Assembly: GCF_018343615.1 (NCBI RefSeq) | Contig: NZ_JAGYPI010000002.1 | Span: 143,562 to 207,561, forward strand | Reading direction: 5' to 3' | DNA length: 64,000 bases | DNA from: Bacillus sp. FJAT-49736 | GTDB taxonomy: Bacteria > Bacillota > Bacilli > Bacillales > Bacillaceae_C | Shown here: in pieces, positions 20,250-28,740 of the stretch | Layout of the letters: each line of letters starts with the position of its first letter | Numbering within the stretch: the first letter of the stretch is position 1 | Notes under the pieces: generated by a model | What the model saw: only the letters and a program-made list of their open reading frames with translations | Told to the model about the DNA's origin: nothing | Databases searched by the model: none | Made by a program: the position numbers and the translations under genes

Positions 20250-21800
20250 TTAGGAATGATAGATTGTCGTTCTATTTCTACCTGCATTTTTTGATTGATA
20301 AAGAGCTTGATCTGCTCTGTTAATAATATCTTTCGGATATCGATCGTTTTCGTGGCGGGAAGAAATGCCTAGTGAAGCAGTTATAGGAGAACCAATCGGA
20401 CTTTCCACAGTCTCTATTAACTTTCTTAACGTCTCCGCTATAGTAAATGATTGTTCTTCCTGTTTATGTTTCACTAATATTCCAAATTCCTCTCCTCCAT
20501 AACGGAAAGCAAGATCCTTTGTATCTACTTCTTGCATCATTAGGGAAGATAGAAATTTTAATACATCGTCACCTGCTAAATGTCCAAATGTATCATTCAC
20601 CTTTTTAAAATGATCAATATCCAGCATAATGACAGAGAAGGCAATTCCTTCGTCGAACCATTCCTGTATTTTGGCCTCCATTGTTCGGCGGTTTGCCAAG
20701 CCTGTCAGCCCATCTATTTGAACTTGATTATTTAACAAATTCAAGTAGTTCCGGGTATGGTAAAAAAGCTTTTGAAACTCGTAGATACGAGACTTTACAT
20801 GAAATTTCTCCATCTCGACGGAGGATGATTTATGATAAGCATCCTCCGTAAATTCAGCCAGTACATTAATCGGTTTAGATAAATTTCTGGCAACGATCCA
20901 TGATACAAATAAAATGATGCACAATATAGGCAAGGATTGATAAGCTACCTTCTTCATTAAACTAAAAAGCGGTTTTCCTATCACGTATGTTGGGGTTTGC
21001 GAGACAATTCCCCAATCACTGTTTTTTTCATAGGTATAGCCAGCAAAAAATTCTTTTCCTTGGCTGTTAATGACTTTTGAATGACCGCTTTGACCCTGCA
21101 TTAATTTTTGCACTACTTTATTTTGGCTAACATCCTCGTAAATTCTTCTTTTATCCGGATGGTATAAAATTCTACCTTCTGAATTAACTACATAAACATA
21201 AGAGCCATTTTTCATCTCATGTTCCCGTAATAAACTATTTAAGGCATTATCGCTTTCCAAATAAATGGTGCCGCCAATTACACCTTTATAATTTCCTGAT
21301 GTATTAAAAATAGGTGAGGAAATTAGGACGATCAGTTGTCCAGAAGCACCTCGATATGGATGGGAAATAAATGGTTTTTTTATGGATAACGCCTTTTTCA
21401 TTGTTTCAGATTGAAGGCGTTCCCCAGCCTTTACCGTTCTTCCCTTATATTGAATAATTGATGGGCTGATTAGCTGAATAGTCCCATTTGTATCGGTAAT
21501 AAAGATGGAGTTAAATTCATTCGCCCTCTTCCATGCATCTAGGTCCAGTTGACTAAATGTATCATGACTCAAAAAACCAGCAATAGTATTAACATTTAAT
21601 TGCATATGCTCCAACAATTGTGATGTACTCGAAGCTAATTTTTTTGCATATTTATAATTACTGTCTAAATAGCTGTTTGCTAAAGAGGTTCTCATTGCTT
21701 TCTGAGCCGAATACAAACTCCCAATAAGCGTAAAAAGGATGGTAAAAAGCACTAATAAACTTAATGCAGTTCCCAGCCTTATTCTTTTTCCTTGCAGCAT
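20250..21800 (-). CDS. Membrane Cache-domain diguanylate cyclase (GGDEF)
   Basis: A 516-residue sensor enzyme. An N-terminal membrane helix (TALSLLVLFTILFTLIG) and a second near residue 290 (SLPILCIILFVSWIVA) enclose an extracytoplasmic Cache-type ligand-binding region. The C-terminal GGDEF domain has the active-site motif RYGGEEFG and DIDHFKKVNDTFGHLAGDDVL for metal/GTP binding, so it should make c-di-GMP. The position of the inhibitory I-site reads DTKD instead of RxxD, so product inhibition through that site is not expected. It sits between phoPR and pst but is cut off from both by terminators, so its own promoter is likely. The ligand is unknown. Confidence 0.9.
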   Translation of the reverse strand: MLQGKRIRLGTALSLLVLFTILFTLIGSLYSAQKAMRTSLANSYLDSNYKYAKKLASSTSQLLEHMQLNVNTIAGFLSHDTFSQLDLDAWKRANEFNSIFITDTNGTIQLISPSIIQYKGRTVKAGERLQSETMKKALSIKKPFISHPYRGASGQLIVLISSPIFNTSGNYKGVIGGTIYLESDNALNSLLREHEMKNGSYVYVVNSEGRILYHPDKRRIYEDVSQNKVVQKLMQGQSGHSKVINSQGKEFFAGYTYEKNSDWGIVSQTPTYVIGKPLFSLMKKVAYQSLPILCIILFVSWIVARNLSKPINVLAEFTEDAYHKSSSVEMEKFHVKSRIYEFQKLFYHTRNYLNLLNNQVQIDGLTGLANRRTMEAKIQEWFDEGIAFSVIMLDIDHFKKVNDTFGHLAGDDVLKFLSSLMMQEVDTKDLAFRYGGEEFGILVKHKQEEQSFTIAETLRKLIETVESPIGSPITASLGISSRHENDRYPKDIINRADQALYQSKNAGRNRTTIYHS

Positions 21801-21823
21801 GTAATATACTCCTTCAAAAAATT

Positions 21824-21851
21824 AAAAGGTGAGTACAATTACCCACCTTTT
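21824..21851 (-). terminator. Terminator of the phoPR operon
   Basis: AAAAGGTG and CACCTTTT form the stem around a short loop. On the minus strand it is followed by TTTTAATTTTTT and lies 40 bases after the phoR stop. Confidence 0.85.
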
Positions 21852-21890
21852 CCATATTATCAACATTAATTGACAATGTATATGCAATTT

Positions 21891-23672
21891 TTATTCTATC
21901 CATGTTTTTTTAGGAAGGGTGATCAAAAATGAGGTCCCTTTTCCTTCTTTGCTTTTGACCTCGATAGATCCATGATGCGATTCGACCAAATGTTTTACAA
22001 TCGCAAGGCCAAGACCTGTTCCTCCCGAATTTCTGGACCGCGCTTTATCCACTCTATAAAAACGTTCAAAAATTCTCGGCAAATCCTTCTCCGAAATACC
22101 AATCCCTGTATCTTTTACAGTAAGTTTAATTTCTTTATCTAATTCCTCCACATGTATCTGAATCATGCCGTCCTCAGGGGTATAGGTAATAGCATTGGCT
22201 ACAAGGTTAAGAATGATTTGCCTTAATCGGTCTTTATCGGCATCGAGAAATACTTTACCCCGTTCAGGAAGAATCATGTTAATTGCCTTCTTATTAATTT
22301 CCTCTTGAATAGTTTCCACTGTTTCATAAATGATATCTATAATATTTAACGATTCAGGATGGAGAGGCAGCCTATGCTGTTCTATTTTTGATAATTGTAA
22401 GATGTCGGCAATCAACCGATGCAGGCGCTCACTTTCATCATATATAATTTGCAAAAAGGAACGGCATAAATTTTCATCATACATGGCTCCATCCAGCAAT
22501 GTTTCTGCAAATCCCTTTAACGAAGTGATTGGTGTTTTCAATTCATGGGAAACATTTGCTACAAACTCGCTTCTCATTTTTTCCAGACGTCTAATTTCCG
22601 TGATATCATGAAGAACCGTGATAACTCCGTTAATATCTCCATTCACACCAATAAGTGGTGCTAAGTGAGCATCAAGTATTCGCTCCTTTGGTACATATAT
22701 GTAGACCTCTTCATGGAGAGTAGAGCCTTCCTTCAGTGCTTGGTCAATTAGTTTACTTAAACCGAAGCTCTTTCCAGCCTCAATATGTAACTTGCCTATT
22801 AAAGAACTTGCAGATGTTCCGATTATTTTCTCCATCGCCGGATTTACAAGTGCAATTCTGCCATTTTGTTGAATCAACATTACACCGCTGACCATGTTCG
22901 TCAAAACACCAGTTAATCTCTGCTGATTTTCACGAATTTCATCCATTTGTTTTTGCAAGCTAATGGCTAATACATTGATAGCATTAGATAGTTGTTGAAT
23001 TTCGCCGGATGTTTTCAGCCTTACTCTACTGCTGTAATCATTTTCCGATAAATTACGGGCGACTTGAATGATTTCCTCAATCGGCCTTGAAATGCCTTTC
23101 GCTAATTTAATTCCAATTATACTGGATAATAGGAGCGTTACTCCCATCGCCAATCCAAGGCTTAGCCATAGCTTTATAATCGCTTGTTCAATGTTCCCTA
23201 ATGTATATGCGGCACGTATGACACCTATCGTTTTATGATCATGTTGAATTGGAATGGCGACATACATCATATTAAACCCTAACGTGTGACTATATCGCAC
23301 GGATTCACCAAATTTTTTATGCTGCTGGACAATCTTTTTGAATTCGGGACGATTCGAATGGTTTTCCATTTTTTTAGGATCATCTTCCGAATCGGCTAAA
23401 ACCTTTCCAGATGTATCTATGATAGTAATCCGCGGCTGATTTTTTTGATAAAAACGGTGGACCGATTGCTGCAAAGTTGGATTCCCGCTCGTTAAATTGG
23501 ATACGTTAATCACTTTGGAGACTAAATCAGCATCCTGAAGCAGCTGCTGCCTTGTCATGTCCATATATGTTTTTTTCATCATATCCGCAATAAAAAATCC
23601 CATTCCTAGCAAAACAACAAATAATAGGATTAAAAAGGTGAGCGAAATGCGCAGCCAAAGCTTTTTCATCAT
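21891..23672 (-). CDS. phoR: PhoR, phosphate-regulon sensor histidine kinase
   Basis: A 593-residue membrane kinase. Two N-terminal membrane helices flank an extracytoplasmic sensor region. HAMP follows near residues 190-245, then a PAS domain around 255-365, HisKA with phosphoacceptor His in FVANVSHELKTPITSLKG, and HATPase_c with NLVANAITYT, DTGIGISEKDLPRIFERFYR and GGTGLGLAIVKH. It phosphorylates PhoP under phosphate limitation. The start codon overlaps the phoP stop (TAATG), so translation is coupled. The short PAS-HAMP architecture and the adjacent PhoP make the assignment firm. Confidence 0.93.
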   Translation of the reverse strand: MMKKLWLRISLTFLILLFVVLLGMGFFIADMMKKTYMDMTRQQLLQDADLVSKVINVSNLTSGNPTLQQSVHRFYQKNQPRITIIDTSGKVLADSEDDPKKMENHSNRPEFKKIVQQHKKFGESVRYSHTLGFNMMYVAIPIQHDHKTIGVIRAAYTLGNIEQAIIKLWLSLGLAMGVTLLLSSIIGIKLAKGISRPIEEIIQVARNLSENDYSSRVRLKTSGEIQQLSNAINVLAISLQKQMDEIRENQQRLTGVLTNMVSGVMLIQQNGRIALVNPAMEKIIGTSASSLIGKLHIEAGKSFGLSKLIDQALKEGSTLHEEVYIYVPKERILDAHLAPLIGVNGDINGVITVLHDITEIRRLEKMRSEFVANVSHELKTPITSLKGFAETLLDGAMYDENLCRSFLQIIYDESERLHRLIADILQLSKIEQHRLPLHPESLNIIDIIYETVETIQEEINKKAINMILPERGKVFLDADKDRLRQIILNLVANAITYTPEDGMIQIHVEELDKEIKLTVKDTGIGISEKDLPRIFERFYRVDKARSRNSGGTGLGLAIVKHLVESHHGSIEVKSKEGKGTSFLITLPKKTWIE

Positions 23673-24367
23673 TACATTCCTTCCATTTTATAACCGAACC
23701 CTCTGATTGTTTTAATATACTGGGGTTGTTTAGTATCGAGTTCAATTTTTTCACGAAGATGGCTAATATGAACATCAACAATTCGTGTATCCCCTGCATA
23801 ATCATAATCCCAAACGGCATTTAATAGTTGATCTCTGCTTAACACTTTTCCTGAGTGTTGTGCCAAATATAACAATAATTCAAATTCCTTTGGTGTTAAC
23901 TCCAATTTTTCGCCTTTAAAACGGGCTTCAAACTGTTCAGGTAAAATACGGAGATCACCAATTATTATATCCTTAACAATAATAGATTCTTCTTCTTCAT
24001 TGGTTCTTGTCCGACGGAGGATTGCTTTCACCCTGGCTACTACCTCTCTCGGGCTAAACGGTTTGGTCAAATAATCATCCGCACCGAGCTCAAGTCCTAG
24101 AATTTTATCTAATTCATCGTCTTTTGCAGTAAGCATTAATATCGGAGTGTTAATTTTCTCTTGACGAAGTGACTTGCAAATTTCCATTCCATCCATTTCC
24201 GGAAGCATTAAGTCTAGAACAATAAGATCCAATGATTCCTGACTTGCAATAGAATAGCCATCCTTACCATTATTTGCTGTAACTACAGTGTAGCCAGACT
24301 GCTCCAAATTAAACTTCAGCAATGTTACAATCGATGGTTCATCATCTACAACTAAAATTTTCGTCAC
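23672..24367 (-). CDS. phoP: PhoP, phosphate-regulon response regulator
   Basis: A 231-residue OmpR/PhoB-type response regulator. The receiver domain has acidic pair VDDEPS, phosphoacceptor Asp in LIVLDLMLPEMDG and the conserved Lys in YLTKPFSPREVVARVKA. The winged-helix DNA-binding domain follows (LTPKEFELLLYLAQHSGKVLSRDQLL, RIVDVHISHLREKIE, IKTIRGFGYKME). When phosphorylated it binds TT(A/T)ACA repeats, which are present before pstS in this window. It forms an overlapping pair with phoR. Confidence 0.95.
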   Translation of the reverse strand: MTKILVVDDEPSIVTLLKFNLEQSGYTVVTANNGKDGYSIASQESLDLIVLDLMLPEMDGMEICKSLRQEKINTPILMLTAKDDELDKILGLELGADDYLTKPFSPREVVARVKAILRRTRTNEEEESIIVKDIIIGDLRILPEQFEARFKGEKLELTPKEFELLLYLAQHSGKVLSRDQLLNAVWDYDYAGDTRIVDVHISHLREKIELDTKQPQYIKTIRGFGYKMEGM

Positions 24368-24448
24368 TATGATAATCCCCTCTCTGGAATAGACCTATTC
24401 GATATCATTCTACATTGTGCTCCAAAAATGGGAAAGAAAAATAATAAA

Positions 24449-24472
24449 AAAAGCGAAGATTCCCTTCGCTTC
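24449..24472 (-). terminator. Terminator after the Fe-S type regulator gene
   Basis: AAGCGAAG and CTTCGCTT pair with a short loop; an A-run at 24446-24451 gives a T-run on the minus strand. Confidence 0.8.
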
Positions 24473-25102
24473 TTAACTTGATTTTATTACATATTTGCAG
24501 AAATCTCCGCCCTTGGCCATGCAGCAAACCTGTTCCACCTTATCGGTTTGGAGGACTTTCTGAAATAAAGAGTGCTCGCATGAACAAGCTTTGTGATAAT
24601 TGCTGGCTACCTTGAAAATGGGACAATTATATTCCACAAATTCAAACTCGCCATTTTCGTTTTCCTGCCATTCCACCATATAGCCATTTTCGTTTTGAAT
24701 ATCGGCAAGAACAGCAACCCTTTCCTTTAGATCATTATCCTCTATTCTTGCTTTATATTTTTCCTCCAATCGTGCCTCCCTTTTTTGGAAAAGGGCATCG
24801 ACCATTTCTGGTCCGCTTAATTCTTCAATATCGCGAAGAAAATCTACCGTCATCGCCGAATAATTTTTCGGGAACCATTCTTCACCTGTTCTTGTCAAAG
24901 AATACAGCTGAACTGGACGACCCATATTTTTTCGAATCGTTTCCGTTTTAATATTATCCTCCGCCTCAAGCTGATTTAAATGGCGGCGTACGGCCATTCC
25001 TGTAATGCCTAGATGGCCCTCCAATTCGGATACCGATAATCTTTTATATTTTTTCAACAGATGCATTATTTCATCCTTTGTAGACAAAACACTCACCACC
25101 AT
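24473..25102 (-). CDS. Helix-turn-helix repressor with cysteine cluster (SufR-like)
   Basis: About 209 residues. The N-terminal winged helix reads STKDEIMHLLKKYKRLSVSELEGHLGITGMAVRRHLNQLEAEDNI, with KKNMGRPVQLYSLT-like wing residues, as in DeoR/ArsR-type SufR proteins. The C-terminal region has spaced cysteines (NCPIF, ACSCEH, VCCMAKGGDFC) that could hold an Fe-S cluster or metal. It is divergent from an FMN reductase, with two palindromes in the shared region, so it probably controls that gene and itself. Start: ATG at 25102 is used. TTG at 25087, with GGTGGTGAG just upstream, is an equally plausible start. The signal sensed is unknown. Confidence 0.75.
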   Translation of the reverse strand: MVVSVLSTKDEIMHLLKKYKRLSVSELEGHLGITGMAVRRHLNQLEAEDNIKTETIRKNMGRPVQLYSLTRTGEEWFPKNYSAMTVDFLRDIEELSGPEMVDALFQKREARLEEKYKARIEDNDLKERVAVLADIQNENGYMVEWQENENGEFEFVEYNCPIFKVASNYHKACSCEHSLFQKVLQTDKVEQVCCMAKGGDFCKYVIKSS

Positions 25103-25159
25103 TTTCTCACAAATTTTTAAGGTTCTTATATATGAAAACAACTATTTATAATTGAATAA

Positions 25160-25216
25160 ACCAAACCATTTTGGTACATTAATTATATCAACTTTTTATA
25201 CATAAATGTATAAAAA
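25160..25216. promoter_or_regulatory. Two palindromic operators in the divergent regulator/FMN reductase region
   Basis: 25160-25175 is ACCAAA-CCAT-TTTGGT. 25193-25216 is a perfect palindrome with 11-base arms (TTTTTATACAT / ATGTATAAAAA) around AA. Both lie between divergently transcribed genes, the usual place for operators of the adjacent repressor. Which site the repressor binds is not known. Confidence 0.65.
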
Positions 25217-25293
25217 TATTCAATAAAAGATAATGTATGCATATTTTATAATAAAAACAACAGGAAAGACATATTACAATGAGGAGATTTTAC

Positions 25294-25839
25294 ATGAAAT
25301 TACTTGGCATTTCCGGCTCAGTTTCAGGCAGAAAGACACGAATAATGGTTGAAAAAGTTTTATCATCAGCAAAAGAGCAATTTCAAGATATCACTACAGA
25401 GCTCCTTGACCTAAAGGAATATAATGTTCAATTTTGTGACGGGAGAAACCCGTCAGATTACACAGGTGATACAAAGAAGGTTATCGAAATGGTCACAGCT
25501 GCGGATGCATTTATTATTGGCACTCCAATCTATCAAGCTTCCATGACAGGGGCATTGAAAAATTTGTTTGACCTTGTTCCAGTTTCGGCTTTTAGCGGCA
25601 AGGTAATTGGCTTCCTGGCAAATGGCGGAACCTATCAGCATTATTTGGTCATTGAAAATCAATTAAAGCCAATTGCAGGCTTTTTCCGCTCCTATGTTGC
25701 TCCAAACTATGTGTATGCTCATGATGAGCATTTCAACCAACATTATGAAATTATTGACCAAAATGTATTGAATAGAATCGATACCCTAGCAAAACAAGTG
25801 GTCACAATGCAAAAAAGTTTTGAAAAAATGGTTTTTTGA
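25294..25839 (+). CDS. NAD(P)H-dependent FMN reductase
   Basis: A 181-residue flavodoxin-fold oxidoreductase of the NADPH-dependent FMN reductase family. The phosphate-binding loop is GISGSVSGRKT at the N-terminus, and GTPIYQASMTGALKNLFDLV is the flavin/dimer signature. Such enzymes reduce FMN or quinones and azo compounds in the cytoplasm. The ATG at 25294 has GAGGAGA seven bases upstream and is preferred over ATG 25279. The divergent repressor with a cysteine cluster suggests redox- or metal-responsive control (inference). Confidence 0.85.
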   Translation: MKLLGISGSVSGRKTRIMVEKVLSSAKEQFQDITTELLDLKEYNVQFCDGRNPSDYTGDTKKVIEMVTAADAFIIGTPIYQASMTGALKNLFDLVPVSAFSGKVIGFLANGGTYQHYLVIENQLKPIAGFFRSYVAPNYVYAHDEHFNQHYEIIDQNVLNRIDTLAKQVVTMQKSFEKMVF

Positions 25840-26007
25840 ATTAGAAAAATAAGTTAAGATTAAATTAAGTACTTTAAAATATGATAATATATAGAAGGAA
25901 AAACTTTAAGGTATGTCAAATCATATCTCGTGAAAATATTATTTACCTAAGAAATTCGCGAAAACTGAATTTCATCCATAGGTGCAAGGAAAAGGTGGTT
26001 AATTCAT

Positions 26008-26244
26008 ATGGCTTATGTCATTACGTTCCCATGTCAAGCTGAAAAAGCAGCTGAGTGTGTAGAGGTTTGCCCAGTTGATTGTATTGCGGAAGGAAAAGAT
26101 CAATTTTACATTGATCCAGATATTTGCATCGATTGTGGTGCTTGCCAAGCGGTTTGTCCGGTGGATGCAATCTTCCATGAGGAAGAATTACTCGATGAGG
26201 ACCAACCATTCTTAGAAAAGGCTCGCCAGTTCTTTACATCATAA
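26008..26244 (+). CDS. 7Fe ferredoxin
   Basis: A 78-residue ferredoxin. C-x7-C-x3-CP near the N-terminus (residues 9-21) is the 3Fe-4S type arrangement. CIDCGACQAVCP is a classical 4Fe-4S motif, so a [3Fe-4S][4Fe-4S] protein like that described from Bacillus schlegelii is likely. The C-terminal acidic tail completes the family length of about 77 residues. Electron-transfer partner is not evident; the gene appears monocistronic with GGTGG-type RBS and a strong terminator. Confidence 0.92.
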   Translation: MAYVITFPCQAEKAAECVEVCPVDCIAEGKDQFYIDPDICIDCGACQAVCPVDAIFHEEELLDEDQPFLEKARQFFTS

Positions 26245-26298
26245 TCGTTTTTAGATTTTAACATTCTGTACAAAAACATCCTAAACAAATAAATGAAC

Positions 26299-26330
26299 AC
26301 GTCCAAGCATACTTGGGCGTTTTTATTTTT
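26299..26330 (+). terminator. Terminator after the ferredoxin gene
   Basis: ACGTCCAAG and CTTGGGCGT pair around CATA and are followed by TTTTTATTTTT. Confidence 0.88.
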
Positions 26331-26342
26331 GCAAAAATAAGG

Positions 26343-26370
26343 AAAGGGCTGTTCAAATGAACAGCCCTTT
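26343..26370 (-). terminator. Terminator after bcrC
   Basis: A perfect 12-base stem AAAGGGCTGTTC / GAACAGCCCTTT around AAAT, next to the bcrC stop on the minus strand. Confidence 0.85.
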
Positions 26371-26374
26371 CGAT

Positions 26375-26956
26375 TTATAATGATTTTTTATAATTATTTT
26401 TCGATTTCCTGCCGAAAATGGAGTTATAAAACTTAATAATCGCATCCGGTATTGGATTTAAGAAACGCTCCAGTTTACATATAATAAAGGCAACGATTGC
26501 AGCTACAACAATACTTCCTACCACATCAAATGGATAATGAACACCTACCCAAACTCGAGAGAAACCTGTAATAATCGCTAAAATAATCATCGGTACCCCA
26601 ATTTTTCGATTGCGTGCCCATAAAGCAAAAGCAATTGCAAAGGCCCCTGTTGCATGGTCGCTTGGAAAGGATGCATCTGGTGCATGTTCAATTAAGATGT
26701 GTACGTGATGGGTTACAAATGGACGATCCTCATAATAAATTTTTGAAATAACAAAATTCATTGCTAGAGCAATAATTCCAGTCCCTAAAGCATAAAGTCC
26801 CATCCTTTTGCTCTTGTTTCCTCCTAAAAACCATATTCCAAGCAAACAAAGCGCATATATGACAAGAGCATAATTCGTGAAGAAAATCATTAAGTCATCT
26901 AAAATGGTAGAGTGACCGGATAAATTGTGAATGGATTGATATAATTGATAATTCAT
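26375..26956 (-). CDS. bcrC: Undecaprenyl-diphosphatase BcrC (PAP2 type)
   Basis: A 193-residue membrane phosphatase, the same length as Bacillus subtilis BcrC (YwoA), which recycles undecaprenyl pyrophosphate for wall synthesis and gives bacitracin resistance. The three PAP2 motifs are intact: KIYYEDRPF, FPSDHATG and SRVWVGVHYPFD; five or so membrane helices are visible, and the N-terminus MNYQLYQSIHNLSGHSTILDD matches BcrC. Two ECF-type promoters lie upstream: a SigM-like one and one of the local GAACTT-N15-GGTCT type. In Bacillus subtilis bcrC is itself ECF controlled (SigM/SigX), which supports the assignment. Confidence 0.9.
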   Translation of the reverse strand: MNYQLYQSIHNLSGHSTILDDLMIFFTNYALVIYALCLLGIWFLGGNKSKRMGLYALGTGIIALAMNFVISKIYYEDRPFVTHHVHILIEHAPDASFPSDHATGAFAIAFALWARNRKIGVPMIILAIITGFSRVWVGVHYPFDVVGSIVVAAIVAFIICKLERFLNPIPDAIIKFYNSIFGRKSKNNYKKSL

Positions 26957-26999
26957 TCTGTTAATTCCTACTTTCTATTTATGATAAATCTAAACTTAA

Positions 27000-27026
27000 G
27001 ACGGAAATTTTCTAAAGAATGTTTCA
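27000..27026 (-). promoter_or_regulatory. SigM-like ECF promoter of bcrC
   Basis: On the minus strand TGAAAC (27026-27021) and CGTC (27003-27000) are separated by 17 bases, matching the ECF consensus TGAAAC-N16/17-CGTC used by SigM and relatives. It lies 44 bases upstream of the bcrC ATG. Confidence 0.78.
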
Positions 27027-27060
27027 TGAGATTTTTGCAAAAATTGATTCCTACATAAAG

Positions 27061-27086
27061 AGACCCTATTATTAAATAAAAAGTTC
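27061..27086 (-). promoter_or_regulatory. ECF promoter motif GAACTT-N15-GGTCT before bcrC
   Basis: Minus strand: GAACTT (27086-27081), 15-base spacer starting with a T-run, GGTCT (27065-27061). Same motif and same spacing as before the ECF sigma operon, so the local ECF factor may be a second driver of bcrC. Confidence 0.65.
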
Positions 27087-27211
27087 ATATAAAATAAAAG
27101 TGTTAAATTTACCCATTAACTAAAGTGTTTATGATTTAAAAATTACATACACACTAAAAATAAGTACATTTTATTTTACATAATAAATTCAAATAAAACT
27201 ACCATTTTCGC

Positions 27212-27237
27212 GAACTTTCACGCACGTGAAGCGGTCT
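27212..27237 (+). promoter_or_regulatory. ECF promoter motif GAACTT-N15-GGTCT before the DedA-PAP2 gene
   Basis: GAACTT at 27212-27217 and GGTCT at 27233-27237 with 15 bases between; the next gene downstream on this strand starts at 27443. The intervening leader contains an interspersed repeat. Confidence 0.6.
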
Positions 27238-27292
27238 ATTATTAAGAAAGGTGCTTTGGTATAGACTGTTTATTTACTTTTATGTTTTATAT

Positions 27293-27423
27293 CTTATTAA
27301 AGACTTAGTTCAGGGAATCTTTTCTTTGAAAAATATTAACTAATCTTACAAAAACTTTGCGGAACTAGGATTTTCATCTACAAAAGCGAAAAAGTTAAAA
27401 AAAGACCCTTGAAACTTGTAATC
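27293..27423. repeat. Interspersed imperfect palindrome, copy b
   Basis: Left end CTTAGTTCAGGGAATCTTTT; right end AAAGTTAAAAAAAGACCCTT then GAAACTTG. The ends are imperfect inverted repeats of each other and match the other copies of the family. It lies in the leader of the DedA-PAP2 gene. Confidence 0.65.
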
Positions 27424-27442
27424 AAACATGGAGGAGTAAAAA

Positions 27443-28735
27443 TTGAATTTACTTATTCATTTAATAGACCAATACGGTTATATCGTATTATTTTTTTCAC
27501 TAATGCTAGAGCTTATCATCGTTCCAATACCTAATGAGATATTGATGAGTTATGTCGGATACCTAGTCTATCAAGGAAAGATGAATTTATTCTTAACTAT
27601 TCTATTTGGTGGGCTTGGTGGCATCATTGGGGTTACAATCTCTTATTGGATCGGATACAAACTTGGCGCTCCCTTTTTTAATAAATACGGAAGTAAAATT
27701 CACATGGGGCCAGACAAAATTGAAAAAATGGGACAATGGAACCGCAAATACGGGAAAAGGTTATTGTTGTTTTCCTATTTTATTCCTGGGGTTCGCCATA
27801 TAACGAGTATATTTTCCGGGATCACTAGAATTTCCTTTAAGCAATACGCCATCTTTGCCTATATCGGTGTGTTTCTTTGGGTCGGAACCTTTGTGACTCT
27901 TGGTAAAATATTCGGTCCAAAATGGGAACAATTTCATCAGCAGGCAAAGATTTACGTGATTATTGGCTGTGTCCTTATTGGGATCATATATTTATTATAT
28001 TTCTTAATCAAAACAAACAAAGAAAAAATCAAACAAAATTTGATTCTATTATTTGTGTATACGTTTAAACGCTTTAACAGCTTTCTTAAAATAAAATTAT
28101 TGATTTTTTTCATCACAGTCATTTTCATTGCTTTGTTTAGTTTGATGATTAGTGTAATTCAAGGTTTTATAGCAAATGAATTCCAACAGTTTAATGACAT
28201 CGCTAATACTGTTGTCCAATATGTATTTAATCAAAATTGGACGCATTTGATGAAATGGTTCAGTGGACTAACTTCCTGGAAATCCTTATTGGTGGTAGGA
28301 ATACTTACCGTCATTTGGATCGCCTTTAAAGGAAAAAATAAATTATTGGAATATCAGTATTATGTCATCGGCATTATTGGCGGTATATTATTAAGCAAAG
28401 GTCTACCCCTGCTTTTTAATATGATTACAAAGGGTAAATTAGTAAGCAAAAATTTCCCTAGTGAAGAAACTCTGCTATCCATTGTGATATTTGCTTATTT
28501 CATGTATGTAGTCGTCCGTCATAGCAAAAACAGTCTGCTGAATACCTTTATTGTAAGCCTGGAAATACTAATTTTACTTGTTATTACAGCCAGCAATATA
28601 TATTTGGGGTACCAGCATCCAAGTGATCTTGTCGCAGGTTACACCTTTGGAGCTGTTTGGATTTGTTTAGTTATATTGTTAATTGAATTGTCGAGACTGC
28701 TGAATCTGATTAAACAATCCTCACCAGCAAAATGA
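27443..28735 (+). CDS. DedA/VTT membrane protein fused to degenerate PAP2 domain
   Basis: A 430-residue polytopic membrane protein. Residues 1 to about 195 are a DedA (SNARE-associated/VTT) domain: ELIIVPIPNEILMSYVGY, GGLGGIIGVTISYWIGYKLG and the characteristic YFIPGVRHITSIFSGITR. DedA proteins include undecaprenyl-phosphate flippases. The C-terminal half resembles PAP2 phosphatases, but the expected PSGH motif reads PSEE and the SR of the third motif reads SN, while its HPSD is kept; phosphatase activity is therefore doubtful. Start is TTG with GGAGGAG seven bases upstream. It is divergent from bcrC, and each has the ECF-type motif upstream, pointing to a shared role in lipid-carrier recycling (inference). 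Confidence 0.85.
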   Translation: MNLLIHLIDQYGYIVLFFSLMLELIIVPIPNEILMSYVGYLVYQGKMNLFLTILFGGLGGIIGVTISYWIGYKLGAPFFNKYGSKIHMGPDKIEKMGQWNRKYGKRLLLFSYFIPGVRHITSIFSGITRISFKQYAIFAYIGVFLWVGTFVTLGKIFGPKWEQFHQQAKIYVIIGCVLIGIIYLLYFLIKTNKEKIKQNLILLFVYTFKRFNSFLKIKLLIFFITVIFIALFSLMISVIQGFIANEFQQFNDIANTVVQYVFNQNWTHLMKWFSGLTSWKSLLVVGILTVIWIAFKGKNKLLEYQYYVIGIIGGILLSKGLPLLFNMITKGKLVSKNFPSEETLLSIVIFAYFMYVVVRHSKNSLLNTFIVSLEILILLVITASNIYLGYQHPSDLVAGYTFGAVWICLVILLIELSRLLNLIKQSSPAK

Positions 28736-28740
28736 TGCTG

